Shown: positions 1-6,032, counted from the first letter of the stretch. The stretch is DNA of 6,032 nucleotides from Gemmatimonadales bacterium (GCA_030601605.1 JAUVTI010000122.1:1-6032), one strand, 5' to 3'. The notes: generated by a model not told the origin, from the sequence alone. Numbers and translations: made by a program.

Positions 1-528
1 TACGACAAGGTGGAGATCATCCGGCTGGCCGAGCGCATCGGCACGGCCATGCTGAGCGCGCACATCCGGGAGTACTGCGCGATCGTGCCCGACAAGCCCG
101 TGACCCACGCCAAGCCGCACGCTGCGCGGGACGAGGAGTCCAGGATGGATCTCTCGGTGCTGGACCGGGCGGTGGCGGGGCACAGGGTGCTGAACCTCAG
201 GTCGCTCAGCGACGTGGACCTGGTCCAGCCCTACATCTTCGCGACCGAGGTCAAGGAGAACGCGGTGGTGTTCGACTGCCGCGAGCCGCACCACTACAGA
301 ACCTGGCACTACCCCGGGGCCGAGCAGCGCGACCTGTCCGACCTCGCCGCCCAGTTCCGAAAGCTCGACAAGACCCGGACCTACGTCCTCTACTGCACGT
401 TCGGCGTGCAGTCGGCCTATGTCGCCGAGGCGATGCAGCGGGAGGGGTACGAGGCATACTCGTTCAAGGGTGGGCTGCGCCAGCTGGTGCAGTACGCGCG
501 GGATCGCGGGCTGCCGGTGACGGCCTAG
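1..528 (+). CDS. thiI: tRNA uracil 4-sulfurtransferase ThiI, C-terminal part (5' end outside window)
   Basis: The reading frame is open from the first base and ends at TAG 526-528, so only the last 175 residues are visible. They match the end of the E. coli-type ThiI: the tail of the PP-loop ATPase domain, then a rhodanese domain. ThiI adenylates tRNA U8 and transfers sulfur from IscS persulfide to make 4-thiouridine; the rhodanese domain also supplies sulfur for thiamin thiazole synthesis. Two functional cysteines are recognisable. EYC at visible residue 26 (nt 76-78) corresponds to E. coli Cys344, and LYCTFGVQS at residue 132 (nt 394-396) to the persulfide-carrying Cys456. The context DLSVLDRAV between the two domains also fits. 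Many Gram-positive and archaeal ThiI proteins lack the rhodanese domain, so this is the long form. The GTG at nt 10 is an internal codon, not the start. The enzyme is cytosolic. It shows no obvious functional link to the genes downstream. Confidence 0.93.
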   Translation, partial: YDKVEIIRLAERIGTAMLSAHIREYCAIVPDKPVTHAKPHAARDEESRMDLSVLDRAVAGHRVLNLRSLSDVDLVQPYIFATEVKENAVVFDCREPHHYRTWHYPGAEQRDLSDLAAQFRKLDKTRTYVLYCTFGVQSAYVAEAMQREGYEAYSFKGGLRQLVQYARDRGLPVTA

Positions 529-558
529 GCTCCTCGGGAAGCTGGCGCCGCCAGGCAC

Positions 559-574
559 TTACGATATGTTGTAA
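559..574 (+). promoter_or_regulatory. Putative regulator-binding site (ACGATAT copy 1) upstream of the PAS-bEBP gene
   Basis: TTACGATATGTTGTAA is an imperfect palindrome (12 of 16 positions agree with its reverse complement) in the short gap between thiI and the bEBP gene. The part ACGATATGTTGTAA (561-574) recurs with one mismatch at 2930-2943, on the other side of the same gene. It is AT-rich in a GC-rich setting. Inference: a site for the bEBP encoded next to it, placed for autoregulation. It could instead be part of the promoter, although no convincing -35/-10 pair was seen. Confidence 0.4.
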
Positions 575-590
575 ATACGCCCAGATTCCC

Positions 591-2930
591 ATGACGGCGG
601 GCCGCCCCGGCCCCCACCGACAAGCCATCCAGAGCGACGACGCGATGAACGCGAAGGACTCGACCGGCGATTTCGTCATCCGCCCCACGGAGCCCTCTGC
701 ACCGGGACGCAAGAGCCGGGAGCAGCTGGTCTCCGAGCTCCAGGTTCTCGAGGCACAGTACGAGGCCTCGAAGGAGGCCCGCCGCGAGCTGCAGGCGGCC
801 CAGGAGGCGCTGCGGGACAGCGAAGAGCGCTATCGCTCCCTGTACAACGACACCCCGGTCATGATGCACTCGATCAACGCCGAGGGTGAGCTGGTGAGCG
901 TCAACCACTACTGGCTCGAGGTGCTGGGCTACACGTGGGAGCAGGTCCGCGGCCACAAGAGCTGGCAGTTCGTGACCGAGACGTCGCGCCGCTGGGTGGA
1001 AGAAGTGGGGCTGCCTCGCCTGCGGGAGAAGGGAGAGGTGCGCGAGGCGGAGCTCCGGTTCGTGAAGAGGAACGGCGCAGTGATCGATGTCCTGCTCACC
1101 GCCATCGCCCAGCGGGACGACCTGGGTCGTATCGATCACGTGCTGGCGTACATCCTCGACATCACCGATCGCAAGAAGGCCGAGGCCGCGCTGCGCGCCA
1201 GTGAGGAGCGCCACCGCAAGTTCTTCGAGCACTCCAACGACGCGCTTTTCGTGCTGGACCCGGAACACAACACCATCCTGGATGTGAACCCGCGCACTTG
1301 TGAGCTGCTCGGGTACACTCGGGATGAGCTGCTGGAACTGCCGATGTCCGCCGTCCATCCGGACGAGATGCCCGAGTTCGAGGCCTTCGTCAGCAGCGTC
1401 CTGAAGGAAGGAAGCGGGTGGACCGATGCGCTCACCTGTCTCACGAAGGCGAAGATGACCATCGCGGCGGAGATCTCGGCGTCGGCCGTGGAGATCGACG
1501 GCGCCGGGCGGATCGTGGCCTGGGTCAGGGACATCAGCGAGCGCAAGCACGCCGAGTCCGCACTGCGCGAGAGCGAGGAGCGCTTCCGCCGGCTCGTTGA
1601 CCGGGCCGCCGACTCGCTGTACGTGGTGGAGGACGACGGCCGGATAATCGACGTCAACCGGCAGGCGTGCGAGGCGACGGGCTACACGCAGGGCGAGTTG
1701 CAGCGGATGTGGGTGTGGGAGATCGCCGACTGGCTGGACCTGGAGGCGCTCGAGCGCAGCATGGAGCAGATGGCGCGGACCGGCCCGGTGACGATGGGCG
1801 GCAATCACACCCGAAAGGATGGCACGCAGTTCCCCGTGGAGGTGCGGGCCTGCCTCGTGGAGGAGCGCGGGCGCCAGCGCGTACTGGCCCTGGCACGCGA
1901 TCTCACCGAGCGTATCAAGGCCGAGGAGGTGCGCCACAAGCTCAGTCTCGAGAAGGTCTACCTCCAGGAGGAGATCGACAGGGAGCACAACGTAGGCGAG
2001 ATCGTGGGCAGCGCGAAGTCGATCAAGAAGCTGTTCCGCGACATCAAGCGAGTGGCGGGCACCGACTCCACGGTTCTCATCAGCGGCGAGACCGGAACCG
2101 GCAAGGAACTCGTGGCCCGGGCCATCCACGCCGAGAGCGGTCGGCACGACAGCGTCTTGGTGAAGGTGAACTGCGCCGCGCTGTCTCCGGGTCTCATCGA
2201 GAGCGAGCTGTTCGGCCACGAGAAGGGAGCGTTCACGGGCGCCGTGGCGCGCCGCGAGGGACGCTTCGAGCTGGCCGATGGCGGCTCGGTGTTCCTGGAC
2301 GAGATCGGTGACCTGCCCGGGGAATTGCAGGTCAAGCTCCTGCGCGTGCTGCAGGATGGCGAGTTCGAGCGCGTGGGCGGGACGCGCACGATCAAGGTCG
2401 ACGTGCGGGTGATCGCCGCCACCAACCGGGACCTGGAGCGCGCGGTCGAGGAGGGCCGGTTCCGCTCCGACCTCTACTACCGGCTCAAGGTCTATCCCAT
2501 CCACGTGCCGGCCCTGCGCGAGCGCAAGGAAGACATCCCCCAGCTCGTCAACTACTTCGCCCGCAAGTACGGCTCCAAGCTCGGCAAGAGGCTCGAGAGC
2601 GTGCCGCAGGGAGCGCTCGACGCGCTGATCAACTATCCCTGGCCCGGCAACGTTCGCGAGCTCGAGAACGTGATCGAGCGCGCCGCGATCGTGAGCCGAG
2701 ACGCCGAATTGGAGCTGGGTGACTGGGCCGGCCAGGCCGTGGTCGTCGGTGAGTCCGAGGACTTCCTACCGCTGGATGAGGTCCAGCGGCGCCACATCCT
2801 CAAGGTGCTGGGCCACACCGGCTGGAGGGTCAGCGGCCCCAGGGGCGCAGCGCGCGTGCTGGGGATGAAGCCCACCACGCTTCAGGCCCGAATGACGAAG
2901 CTGGGGATCGAACGGAACGCCGGTTCCTGA
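591..2930 (+). CDS. Sigma54-dependent transcriptional activator with three PAS sensor domains
   Basis: A 779-residue cytosolic bEBP that would use ATP hydrolysis to remodel sigma54-RNA polymerase at -24/-12 promoters. Domains in order: a charged coiled coil at about 43-80; PAS domains at about 78-197, 204-320 and 329-443, each joined to the next by an SEER-type linker helix; a sigma54-interacting AAA+ domain at about 468-700; and a Fis-type helix-turn-helix at about 731-774. The AAA+ domain looks fully active. It has Walker A GETGTGKE (499-506), the sigma54-contacting GAFTGA loop (546-551), Walker B VFLDE (567-571), arginine fingers in FRSDLYYRL and sensor II in WPGNVREL (684-691). The C-terminus (GAARVLGMKPTTLQARM) resembles the FhlA/NorR type. 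There is no receiver domain or membrane segment, so the signal is probably sensed directly by the PAS domains; the ligand cannot be read from sequence. The start is uncertain: ATG 591 gives the longest frame, but neither it nor ATG 645 (761 aa) has a good ribosome site. The likely target is the STAS-ECF operon downstream. Confidence 0.93.
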   Translation: MTAGRPGPHRQAIQSDDAMNAKDSTGDFVIRPTEPSAPGRKSREQLVSELQVLEAQYEASKEARRELQAAQEALRDSEERYRSLYNDTPVMMHSINAEGELVSVNHYWLEVLGYTWEQVRGHKSWQFVTETSRRWVEEVGLPRLREKGEVREAELRFVKRNGAVIDVLLTAIAQRDDLGRIDHVLAYILDITDRKKAEAALRASEERHRKFFEHSNDALFVLDPEHNTILDVNPRTCELLGYTRDELLELPMSAVHPDEMPEFEAFVSSVLKEGSGWTDALTCLTKAKMTIAAEISASAVEIDGAGRIVAWVRDISERKHAESALRESEERFRRLVDRAADSLYVVEDDGRIIDVNRQACEATGYTQGELQRMWVWEIADWLDLEALERSMEQMARTGPVTMGGNHTRKDGTQFPVEVRACLVEERGRQRVLALARDLTERIKAEEVRHKLSLEKVYLQEEIDREHNVGEIVGSAKSIKKLFRDIKRVAGTDSTVLISGETGTGKELVARAIHAESGRHDSVLVKVNCAALSPGLIESELFGHEKGAFTGAVARREGRFELADGGSVFLDEIGDLPGELQVKLLRVLQDGEFERVGGTRTIKVDVRVIAATNRDLERAVEEGRFRSDLYYRLKVYPIHVPALRERKEDIPQLVNYFARKYGSKLGKRLESVPQGALDALINYPWPGNVRELENVIERAAIVSRDAELELGDWAGQAVVVGESEDFLPLDEVQRRHILKVLGHTGWRVSGPRGAARVLGMKPTTLQARMTKLGIERNAGS

Positions 2931-2959
2931 CGATATGTGGTAAGATAGCGAAATATCGT
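2930..2959 (+). promoter_or_regulatory. Putative enhancer (UAS): inverted ACGATAT pair
   Basis: ACGATAT (2930-2936) and its exact reverse complement ATATCGT (2953-2959) form a 7-bp inverted repeat with a 16-base spacer, starting on the last base of the bEBP stop codon. The left arm extends to ACGATATGTGGTAA, 13 of 14 identical to the site at 561-574. The dyad centre is about 130 bp upstream of the start expected from the sigma54 promoter at 3049-3064, a normal distance for a bEBP enhancer working by DNA looping. The DNA between (about 2985-3030) is noticeably AT-richer than the surroundings. Binding by the neighbouring bEBP is an inference. Confidence 0.5.
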
Positions 2960-3048
2960 AGATTCTCGGCCTTCGCGGCCCTCTGCATCATCTACTCAAT
3001 CCCTGTCATAACAACGACTTAGATAATCCTACCCCGGCTCAACGGGAG

Positions 3049-3064
3049 TGGCATGGACCCTGCT
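3049..3064 (+). promoter_or_regulatory. Sigma54 (-24/-12) promoter of the STAS-ECF sigma operon
   Basis: TGGCATGGACCCTGCT fits the RpoN consensus TGGCACG-N4-TTGCW with 10 of 12 informative positions. The invariant GG (3050-3051) and GC (3062-3063) are exactly 10 bases apart. The mismatches are C to T in the -24 box and the first T of the -12 box. Transcription would start near 3075, giving a leader of about 30 nt before the GTG at 3105. The upstream gene encodes a sigma54 activator and an inverted repeat lies at enhancer distance, which strengthens the call. I saw no comparable GG-N10-GC element in the other intergenic gaps. Confidence 0.65.
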
Positions 3065-3104
3065 CTATGGAAGGGCGGGTCCCACAGCCGAGGTGTGTCC
3101 AGTC

Positions 3105-3356
3105 GTGTTTCGAATTACGCAGACAGCTCCACCCGAGGTGACGCTCAAGATCGAGGGCCGGATCACGGGAGAGGCAGTGGCGGTCCTCGAGCACGAGTGC
3201 CGCACCCAGATGAGTGGGGGGCACTGCCTGCAGCTCGACTTCGCGGATGTGGCGACGGTGGACCCCCAGGGCGTCGCAATGCTGCGCCGCCTGCGCGATG
3301 CGTGCGTGCGGATCGTCCACGCGCCCCCCTTCATCGCAGCCCTCTTGGAGACTTGA
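3105..3356 (+). CDS. Small STAS-domain protein (anti-sigma-antagonist/MlaB-like fold), non-phosphorylatable type
   Basis: From GTG 3105 this encodes 83 residues covering one STAS domain: MFRITQTAPPEVTLKIEGRI, then a helix, the strand LQLDFADVATVD, and a final helix ending at TGA 3354-3356. STAS proteins such as SpoIIAA and RsbV bind anti-sigma kinases and are switched by phosphorylation of a serine in the DSSG motif. Here the matching place reads DPQG, so neither serine is present and the usual switch cannot operate. The frame extends upstream to GTG 3048 (102 aa). I prefer 3105 because the predicted sigma54 promoter covers 3048-3064, its transcript would begin near 3075, and typical relatives begin at this VFRIT-like stretch. 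GTG 3093 is another option. Ribosome sites are weak for all three. The stop lies 10 bp before the ECF sigma start, so the two are very likely co-transcribed. The partner protein is unknown. Confidence 0.75.
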   Translation: MFRITQTAPPEVTLKIEGRITGEAVAVLEHECRTQMSGGHCLQLDFADVATVDPQGVAMLRRLRDACVRIVHAPPFIAALLET

Positions 3357-3361
3357 AGGAG
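3355..3361 (+). promoter_or_regulatory. Strong Shine-Dalgarno of the ECF sigma gene, overlapping the STAS stop codon
   Basis: GAAGGAG (3355-3361) lies 5 bases before ATG 3367 and shares two bases with the STAS stop TGA 3354-3356. It fixes the sigma start at 3367 rather than at ATG 3214 further upstream in the same frame, which would run through the STAS gene. The layout implies translational coupling of STAS and sigma synthesis. Confidence 0.8.
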
Positions 3362-3366
3362 CACTG

Positions 3367-3975
3367 ATGATCGCTTTCGCGACGGAATTCGAAACCGGCG
3401 AGCACGCCTGTACCAAGCCCGGGCAATTGGACTTCGAGGAGACTGCGCTGCCGCACGCGAAGTTCCTGTACCGCTTCGGGCTGCGCCTCAGCGGTGAGCC
3501 GGCGGTGGCCGAGGATCTGGTTCAGGAGACGATGCTGAAGGCGTATAGGTCGTGGCACCGGTTCGACCCCAGCTCAAACGTGCGTGCGTGGCTCGCCACG
3601 ATCCTGCGCAACACGTTCATCAATGAGCATCGGCGGCGGAAGCGGGAGGTCCACCACATCAGCGTCGAGACCCTGGAGACGTTCGCGGTGTTGAGTGATC
3701 AGCAGGACGCTGATCCCGAGGGTGATTTCTTCGCCAACATCGTGGACGACGAGGTGGTCCGCGCCATAGATACGCTGCCGAGCGAGTACAAGCGCGCGCT
3801 GGTGCTCAGCGACCTGCACGGGCTGCCCTATGCGGCCATCGCCCGCGAGGTCGGGGCGCCGCTCGGGACGGTGAAGTCGCGTGTCCACCGCGCCCGCCAG
3901 GCGCTGCAGGCCAAGCTGTATTCCTATGCTATCGAGATGGGTTACGTGCGAGGGAAGCTGGCCCTGGCGTCGTAG
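3367..3975 (+). CDS. ECF-type RNA polymerase sigma factor
   Basis: The 202-residue protein has the two-domain layout of sigma70 group 4 (ECF) factors, which redirect RNA polymerase to stress- or signal-specific promoters. Region 2 spans about residues 27-92, with the core-binding/-10 segment AEDLVQETMLKAYRSWHRF (49-67) and WLATILRNTFINEHRRRKR. Region 4 spans about 129-184, with LPSEYKRALVLSDLHGLPY followed by the helix-turn-helix AAIAREVGAPLGTVKSRVHR. The region 2 wording resembles the SigH/SigR-like ECF groups, but I would not fix the group from memory. ECF factors are normally paired with an adjacent anti-sigma factor, often a zinc-binding one. None is present here: the next gene is a transporter behind a terminator, and the partner upstream is a STAS protein. 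Control may therefore be mainly transcriptional, through the sigma54 promoter. A start at 3214 in the same frame can be discarded because the ribosome site is at 3355-3361. Confidence 0.92.
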   Translation: MIAFATEFETGEHACTKPGQLDFEETALPHAKFLYRFGLRLSGEPAVAEDLVQETMLKAYRSWHRFDPSSNVRAWLATILRNTFINEHRRRKREVHHISVETLETFAVLSDQQDADPEGDFFANIVDDEVVRAIDTLPSEYKRALVLSDLHGLPYAAIAREVGAPLGTVKSRVHRARQALQAKLYSYAIEMGYVRGKLALAS

Positions 3976-4031
3976 CCTTCTGGGGCGTGGACAGCCCGCG
4001 CCCGGCATGACCACTCCGCTTCTCGGGAGGG

Positions 4032-4059
4032 AAGGCGCGGCTCACAGGGCCGCGCTTTT
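4032..4059 (+). terminator. Intrinsic terminator after the ECF sigma gene
   Basis: The stem GCGCGGC (4035-4041) pairs perfectly with GCCGCGC (4049-4055) around a 7-base loop and is followed by TTTT (4056-4059). Bases AAG before the stem can also pair with the T-run (one G-U pair), lengthening it. It lies 56 bases after the sigma stop and separates the STAS-sigma operon from the MFS gene. Confidence 0.85.
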
Positions 4060-4134
4060 GCATTCCCGCCACCCGCGTCACATCTTCCCAGCCGACATCC
4101 ACTTCCCAAACGCTCGCATACGAGGCCAGCGCAC

Positions 4135-5454
4135 ATGACCGACGCGCACGCCGGCGCCGCCACGCTCAAGCCGCCACCACCCGCACTGTACCGCTGGATC
4201 GTGCTGTTCGTCATCAGCCTGGCGATGTTCGGCAACTACTACGTGTACGATGCGATCAGCCCCATCGCCGACCTGCTGCGGGACCAGCTGGGGTTCTCCG
4301 ACAAGAACATCGGGTGGCTCAACGCGATCTACAGCTTCCCGAACATCATCATGGTTCTGGTCGGCGGCATCATCATAGACCGGATCGGCGTCAAGAAAGC
4401 GACGCTGCTGTTCGGTGTTCTCTGCTTCATCGGGGCCGCCGTCACGGCCGCCACGAGCAGCTTCGTGGTCATGCTCGCGGGCCGGCTCATCTTCGGACTC
4501 GGCGCCGAGTCGCTGATCGTGTCGGTGACCACGGCCATCGCCAAGTGGTTCAAGGGCAGGGAGCTCTCGTTCGCCTTCGGCGTGAACCTCACCATCGCGC
4601 GTTTGGGTTCGTTCCTGGCACTCAACTCCCCCACCTGGGCGCGGCCGGCGTTCGAGAGCTGGCAGTGGCCCCTGCTGATCTCGGTGGCCTTCGGGACGTT
4701 CTGCATCGTCGGCGGGGTGCTGTACTGGGCCTTGGAGAACCGCGCCGCAGAACGGTACAAACTCGGCGAGGCGGGTGAGACGGAGAAGATCGTCTGGGGG
4801 GACCTGTTCCGGTTCGGCAAGTCGTACGTGTGGGTCGTGCTCCTGTGCGTGACGTTCTACTCGGCGGTCTTCCCGTTCCAGACGTTCGCCATCAAGTTCT
4901 TCCAGGACGCCCACGGCGCGACGCGTGAGTACGCCGGCTTCCTGTCGGGTCTGATCACGCTGTTCGCGATGGTCTTCACGCCGCTCTTCGGGCTGATGGT
5001 GGATCGTGTCGGCAAGCGCGCGCTGTTCATGATGTGGGGCTCGCTGCTGCTGGTGCCGGTCTTCCTGATGATGGCCTACACCAGCATCAACCTCTACGTA
5101 CCGATGGGAATGATGGGCATCGCGTTCTCGCTGGTGCCGGCTGTGATGTGGCCTTCGGTGGCATACCTCGTAGAGGAGAAGCGGCTGGGCACGGCCTACG
5201 GCCTGATGACGATGATTCAGAACATCGGGCTGTTCGGCTTCAACGTCATGATCGGCTGGGCCAACGACTACTCGGCTGCCGGGCCGGCGAACCCCGGCGG
5301 TTACGCACTCGGGATGTGGATCTTCTCGATCCTCGGCTTCCTCGGCTTCTTCTTCGCGTGGCGGCTGCGCAAGGCCGAGACCGGCCCCCACGCGCACGGC
5401 CTGGAGACGATCACCGTGGCGTCCACACAGGCGAAGGAGGCACAGGGGCAGTAG
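4135..5454 (+). CDS. Major facilitator superfamily transporter, MFSD1-like
   Basis: The 439-residue inner-membrane protein is of usual MFS length, with about 12 hydrophobic helices (first at about 20-37, last at about 391-409), a polar central loop at about 202-229 and a short hydrophilic C-terminal tail. MFS motif A is clear after helix 2 (GGIIIDRIGVKK, 77-88), with its pseudo-repeat after helix 8 (GLMVDRVGKR, 286-295). Several stretches resemble the animal MFSD1 family as I recall it: YDAISP near helix 1, GRLIFGLGAESL (116-127), WFKGRELSFAFG (138-149), ARLGS, AVFPF, and LGTAYGLMTMIQNIGL (351-366). Mammalian MFSD1 is a lysosomal dipeptide transporter, so peptide or amino-acid transport is a reasonable guess, but the substrate is not proven by sequence. 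The start ATG 4135 has a modest GAGG site at 4122-4125. The gene follows a terminator, so it needs its own promoter in 4060-4134; I could not identify one. It may be co-transcribed with the adenylate kinase gene 52 bp later. Confidence 0.88.
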   Translation: MTDAHAGAATLKPPPPALYRWIVLFVISLAMFGNYYVYDAISPIADLLRDQLGFSDKNIGWLNAIYSFPNIIMVLVGGIIIDRIGVKKATLLFGVLCFIGAAVTAATSSFVVMLAGRLIFGLGAESLIVSVTTAIAKWFKGRELSFAFGVNLTIARLGSFLALNSPTWARPAFESWQWPLLISVAFGTFCIVGGVLYWALENRAAERYKLGEAGETEKIVWGDLFRFGKSYVWVVLLCVTFYSAVFPFQTFAIKFFQDAHGATREYAGFLSGLITLFAMVFTPLFGLMVDRVGKRALFMMWGSLLLVPVFLMMAYTSINLYVPMGMMGIAFSLVPAVMWPSVAYLVEEKRLGTAYGLMTMIQNIGLFGFNVMIGWANDYSAAGPANPGGYALGMWIFSILGFLGFFFAWRLRKAETGPHAHGLETITVASTQAKEAQGQ

Positions 5455-5506
5455 ACTTACTCTATTGCTCTGTTGACACCGTGCACCCATTCAAGGGCAC
5501 CTACTC

Positions 5507-6032
5507 ATGAACGTCATCCTGCTCGGTCCCCCCGGCTGCGGCAAGACTACTCAGGCGGAGATCCTCGCCCGTCGGGTCGGTCTCCTGACGATCGCCACCG
5601 GCGACCTTCTCAGCAGCGCCGTCCGGGGCGACACAGAGCTCGGCCGCGAAGCCAAGGGCTTCATGGATCGGAAAGAGATGGTGCCGGACGAGCTCATCTT
5701 TCGCCTCATCAAACAGCAAGTGGGGTCGCCGGAGGCCGCGCAGGGGGTCGTCCTGGACGGCTTTCCTCGCACCAATCGACAGGCGCAGACGGTGGACCGC
5801 ATACTGGCGGCGCGGGAGGAGCGGGTGAACTCGGTCCTGCTGTTCGATGTGCCCGAGGAGGAGCTCGTCCGGCGACAGCTCGCCAGTGCGCCCGACGGCG
5901 AGCGGAGCGACGAAACCATTCAGGCGATCAAACACCGGGTCGGCGCGTACCGAAAATCAACCGCGCCGCTGATCCTGCACTACCGCGAGCTGGCGGTGTT
6001 GGCGATCGTCCCCGGGACGGGCACTGTGGAGG
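5507..6032 (+). CDS. adk: Adenylate kinase, short-LID and divergent (3' end outside window)
   Basis: The frame from ATG 5507 stays open to the window edge, giving 175 codons. A Shine-Dalgarno AAGGG (5493-5497) stands 9 bases before the start. The protein is a nucleoside monophosphate kinase, which interconverts AMP + ATP and 2 ADP. Visible motifs are the P-loop GPPGCGKTTQ (7-16), TGDLL (31-35), the LDGFPRT signature, the adenine-binding FDVPEEEL region, and TAPLILHYRE near the end. The LID is the short form: only about ten residues separate LVRRQL from the ERSD motif, with no zinc-finger cysteines. Two phosphate-binding arginines of the E. coli enzyme appear to be missing. Residue 36 (Arg in GDMLR) is Ser in GDLLS, and the Arg123 position also aligns to Ser. 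The arginines of GFPRT, ERSD and KHR remain. This could be a second, specialised paralogue or another NMP kinase rather than the housekeeping enzyme, so the symbol is tentative. Confidence 0.8.
   Translation, partial: MNVILLGPPGCGKTTQAEILARRVGLLTIATGDLLSSAVRGDTELGREAKGFMDRKEMVPDELIFRLIKQQVGSPEAAQGVVLDGFPRTNRQAQTVDRILAAREERVNSVLLFDVPEEELVRRQLASAPDGERSDETIQAIKHRVGAYRKSTAPLILHYRELAVLAIVPGTGTVE

Noticed and set aside
542..554. Small hairpin CTGGC-GCC-GCCAG after thiI
   Set aside because: It has only a short stem and a 3-base loop with no T-run, so it is not a convincing terminator.
525..2504. 659-codon open frame on the minus strand opposite the bEBP gene
   Set aside because: Its sequence is low-complexity, rich in H, L, R, A and D, with no recognisable domain. 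It is antisense to a gene with unmistakable motifs, as expected from GC-rich third positions.
2968..2980. GGCC-TTCGC-GGCC hairpin after the bEBP gene
   Set aside because: The stem is 4 bp and lacks a T-tract; too weak to call a terminator.
3022..3027. GATAAT, a -10-like hexamer upstream of the STAS gene
   Set aside because: No acceptable -35 box lies 16-18 bases upstream. The sigma54 element nearby is much better supported.
3981..3996. GG-N10-GC spacing resembling a sigma54 promoter after the ECF sigma gene
   Set aside because: Only about 7 of 12 consensus positions match, and it lies upstream of the strong terminator at 4032-4059, so it could not serve the MFS gene well.
5473..5478. Perfect TTGACA -35 box upstream of the adenylate kinase gene
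   Set aside because: At 16-18 bases downstream the sequence is GC-rich and there is no -10-like hexamer, so a sigma70 promoter is not supported.
4078..5490. 470-codon minus-strand frame opposite the MFS gene
   Set aside because: It is very rich in H, R, E, D and Q with no fold or motif; it is the mirror of a membrane-protein gene.

Overview
The window is GC-rich chromosomal DNA with five genes plus one small STAS gene, all six on the + strand. The two outer genes are cut by the window edges. In order they are: the 3' end of thiI (tRNA 4-thiouridine/thiazole sulfurtransferase with a C-terminal rhodanese domain); a three-PAS sigma54 activator (bacterial enhancer-binding protein, bEBP); a short STAS-domain protein translationally coupled to an ECF-type sigma factor; a 12-helix MFS transporter resembling the animal MFSD1 family; and the 5' part of a divergent adenylate kinase. 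No mobile element, CRISPR array, tRNA or rRNA was seen. Every stretch between genes is shorter than 300 bases.

The organism is a bacterium that uses sigma54. The evidence is an intact GAFTGA-bearing activator and a good -24/-12 promoter. The rhodanese-type ThiI, ECF sigma factor and strong G/C third-position bias fit a high-GC, soil-type lineage such as Gemmatimonadota, Acidobacteriota, Rokubacteria or Deltaproteobacteria. The sequence alone does not let me choose among them.

The most interesting part is the regulatory block from about 560 to 3975. The bEBP gene is flanked on both sides by copies of ACGATAT. One copy lies in its own upstream region. Downstream there is an inverted pair (2930-2959). 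About 130 bp beyond that pair, at the usual enhancer distance, is a sequence matching the sigma54 consensus at 10 of 12 informative positions (3049-3064). It sits just before the STAS-ECF sigma operon. The simplest reading is a two-tier cascade: the PAS sensor binds the ACGATAT sites and opens the sigma54 promoter, which makes the STAS protein and an alternative sigma factor. The STAS protein lacks the serine that partner-switching antagonists use, and no anti-sigma gene is present. How the ECF sigma factor is controlled after synthesis is therefore unclear, and transcriptional control by the bEBP may be the main switch.

A clear intrinsic terminator (4032-4059) closes the sigma operon. The MFS transporter and adenylate kinase follow as an apparently separate unit.
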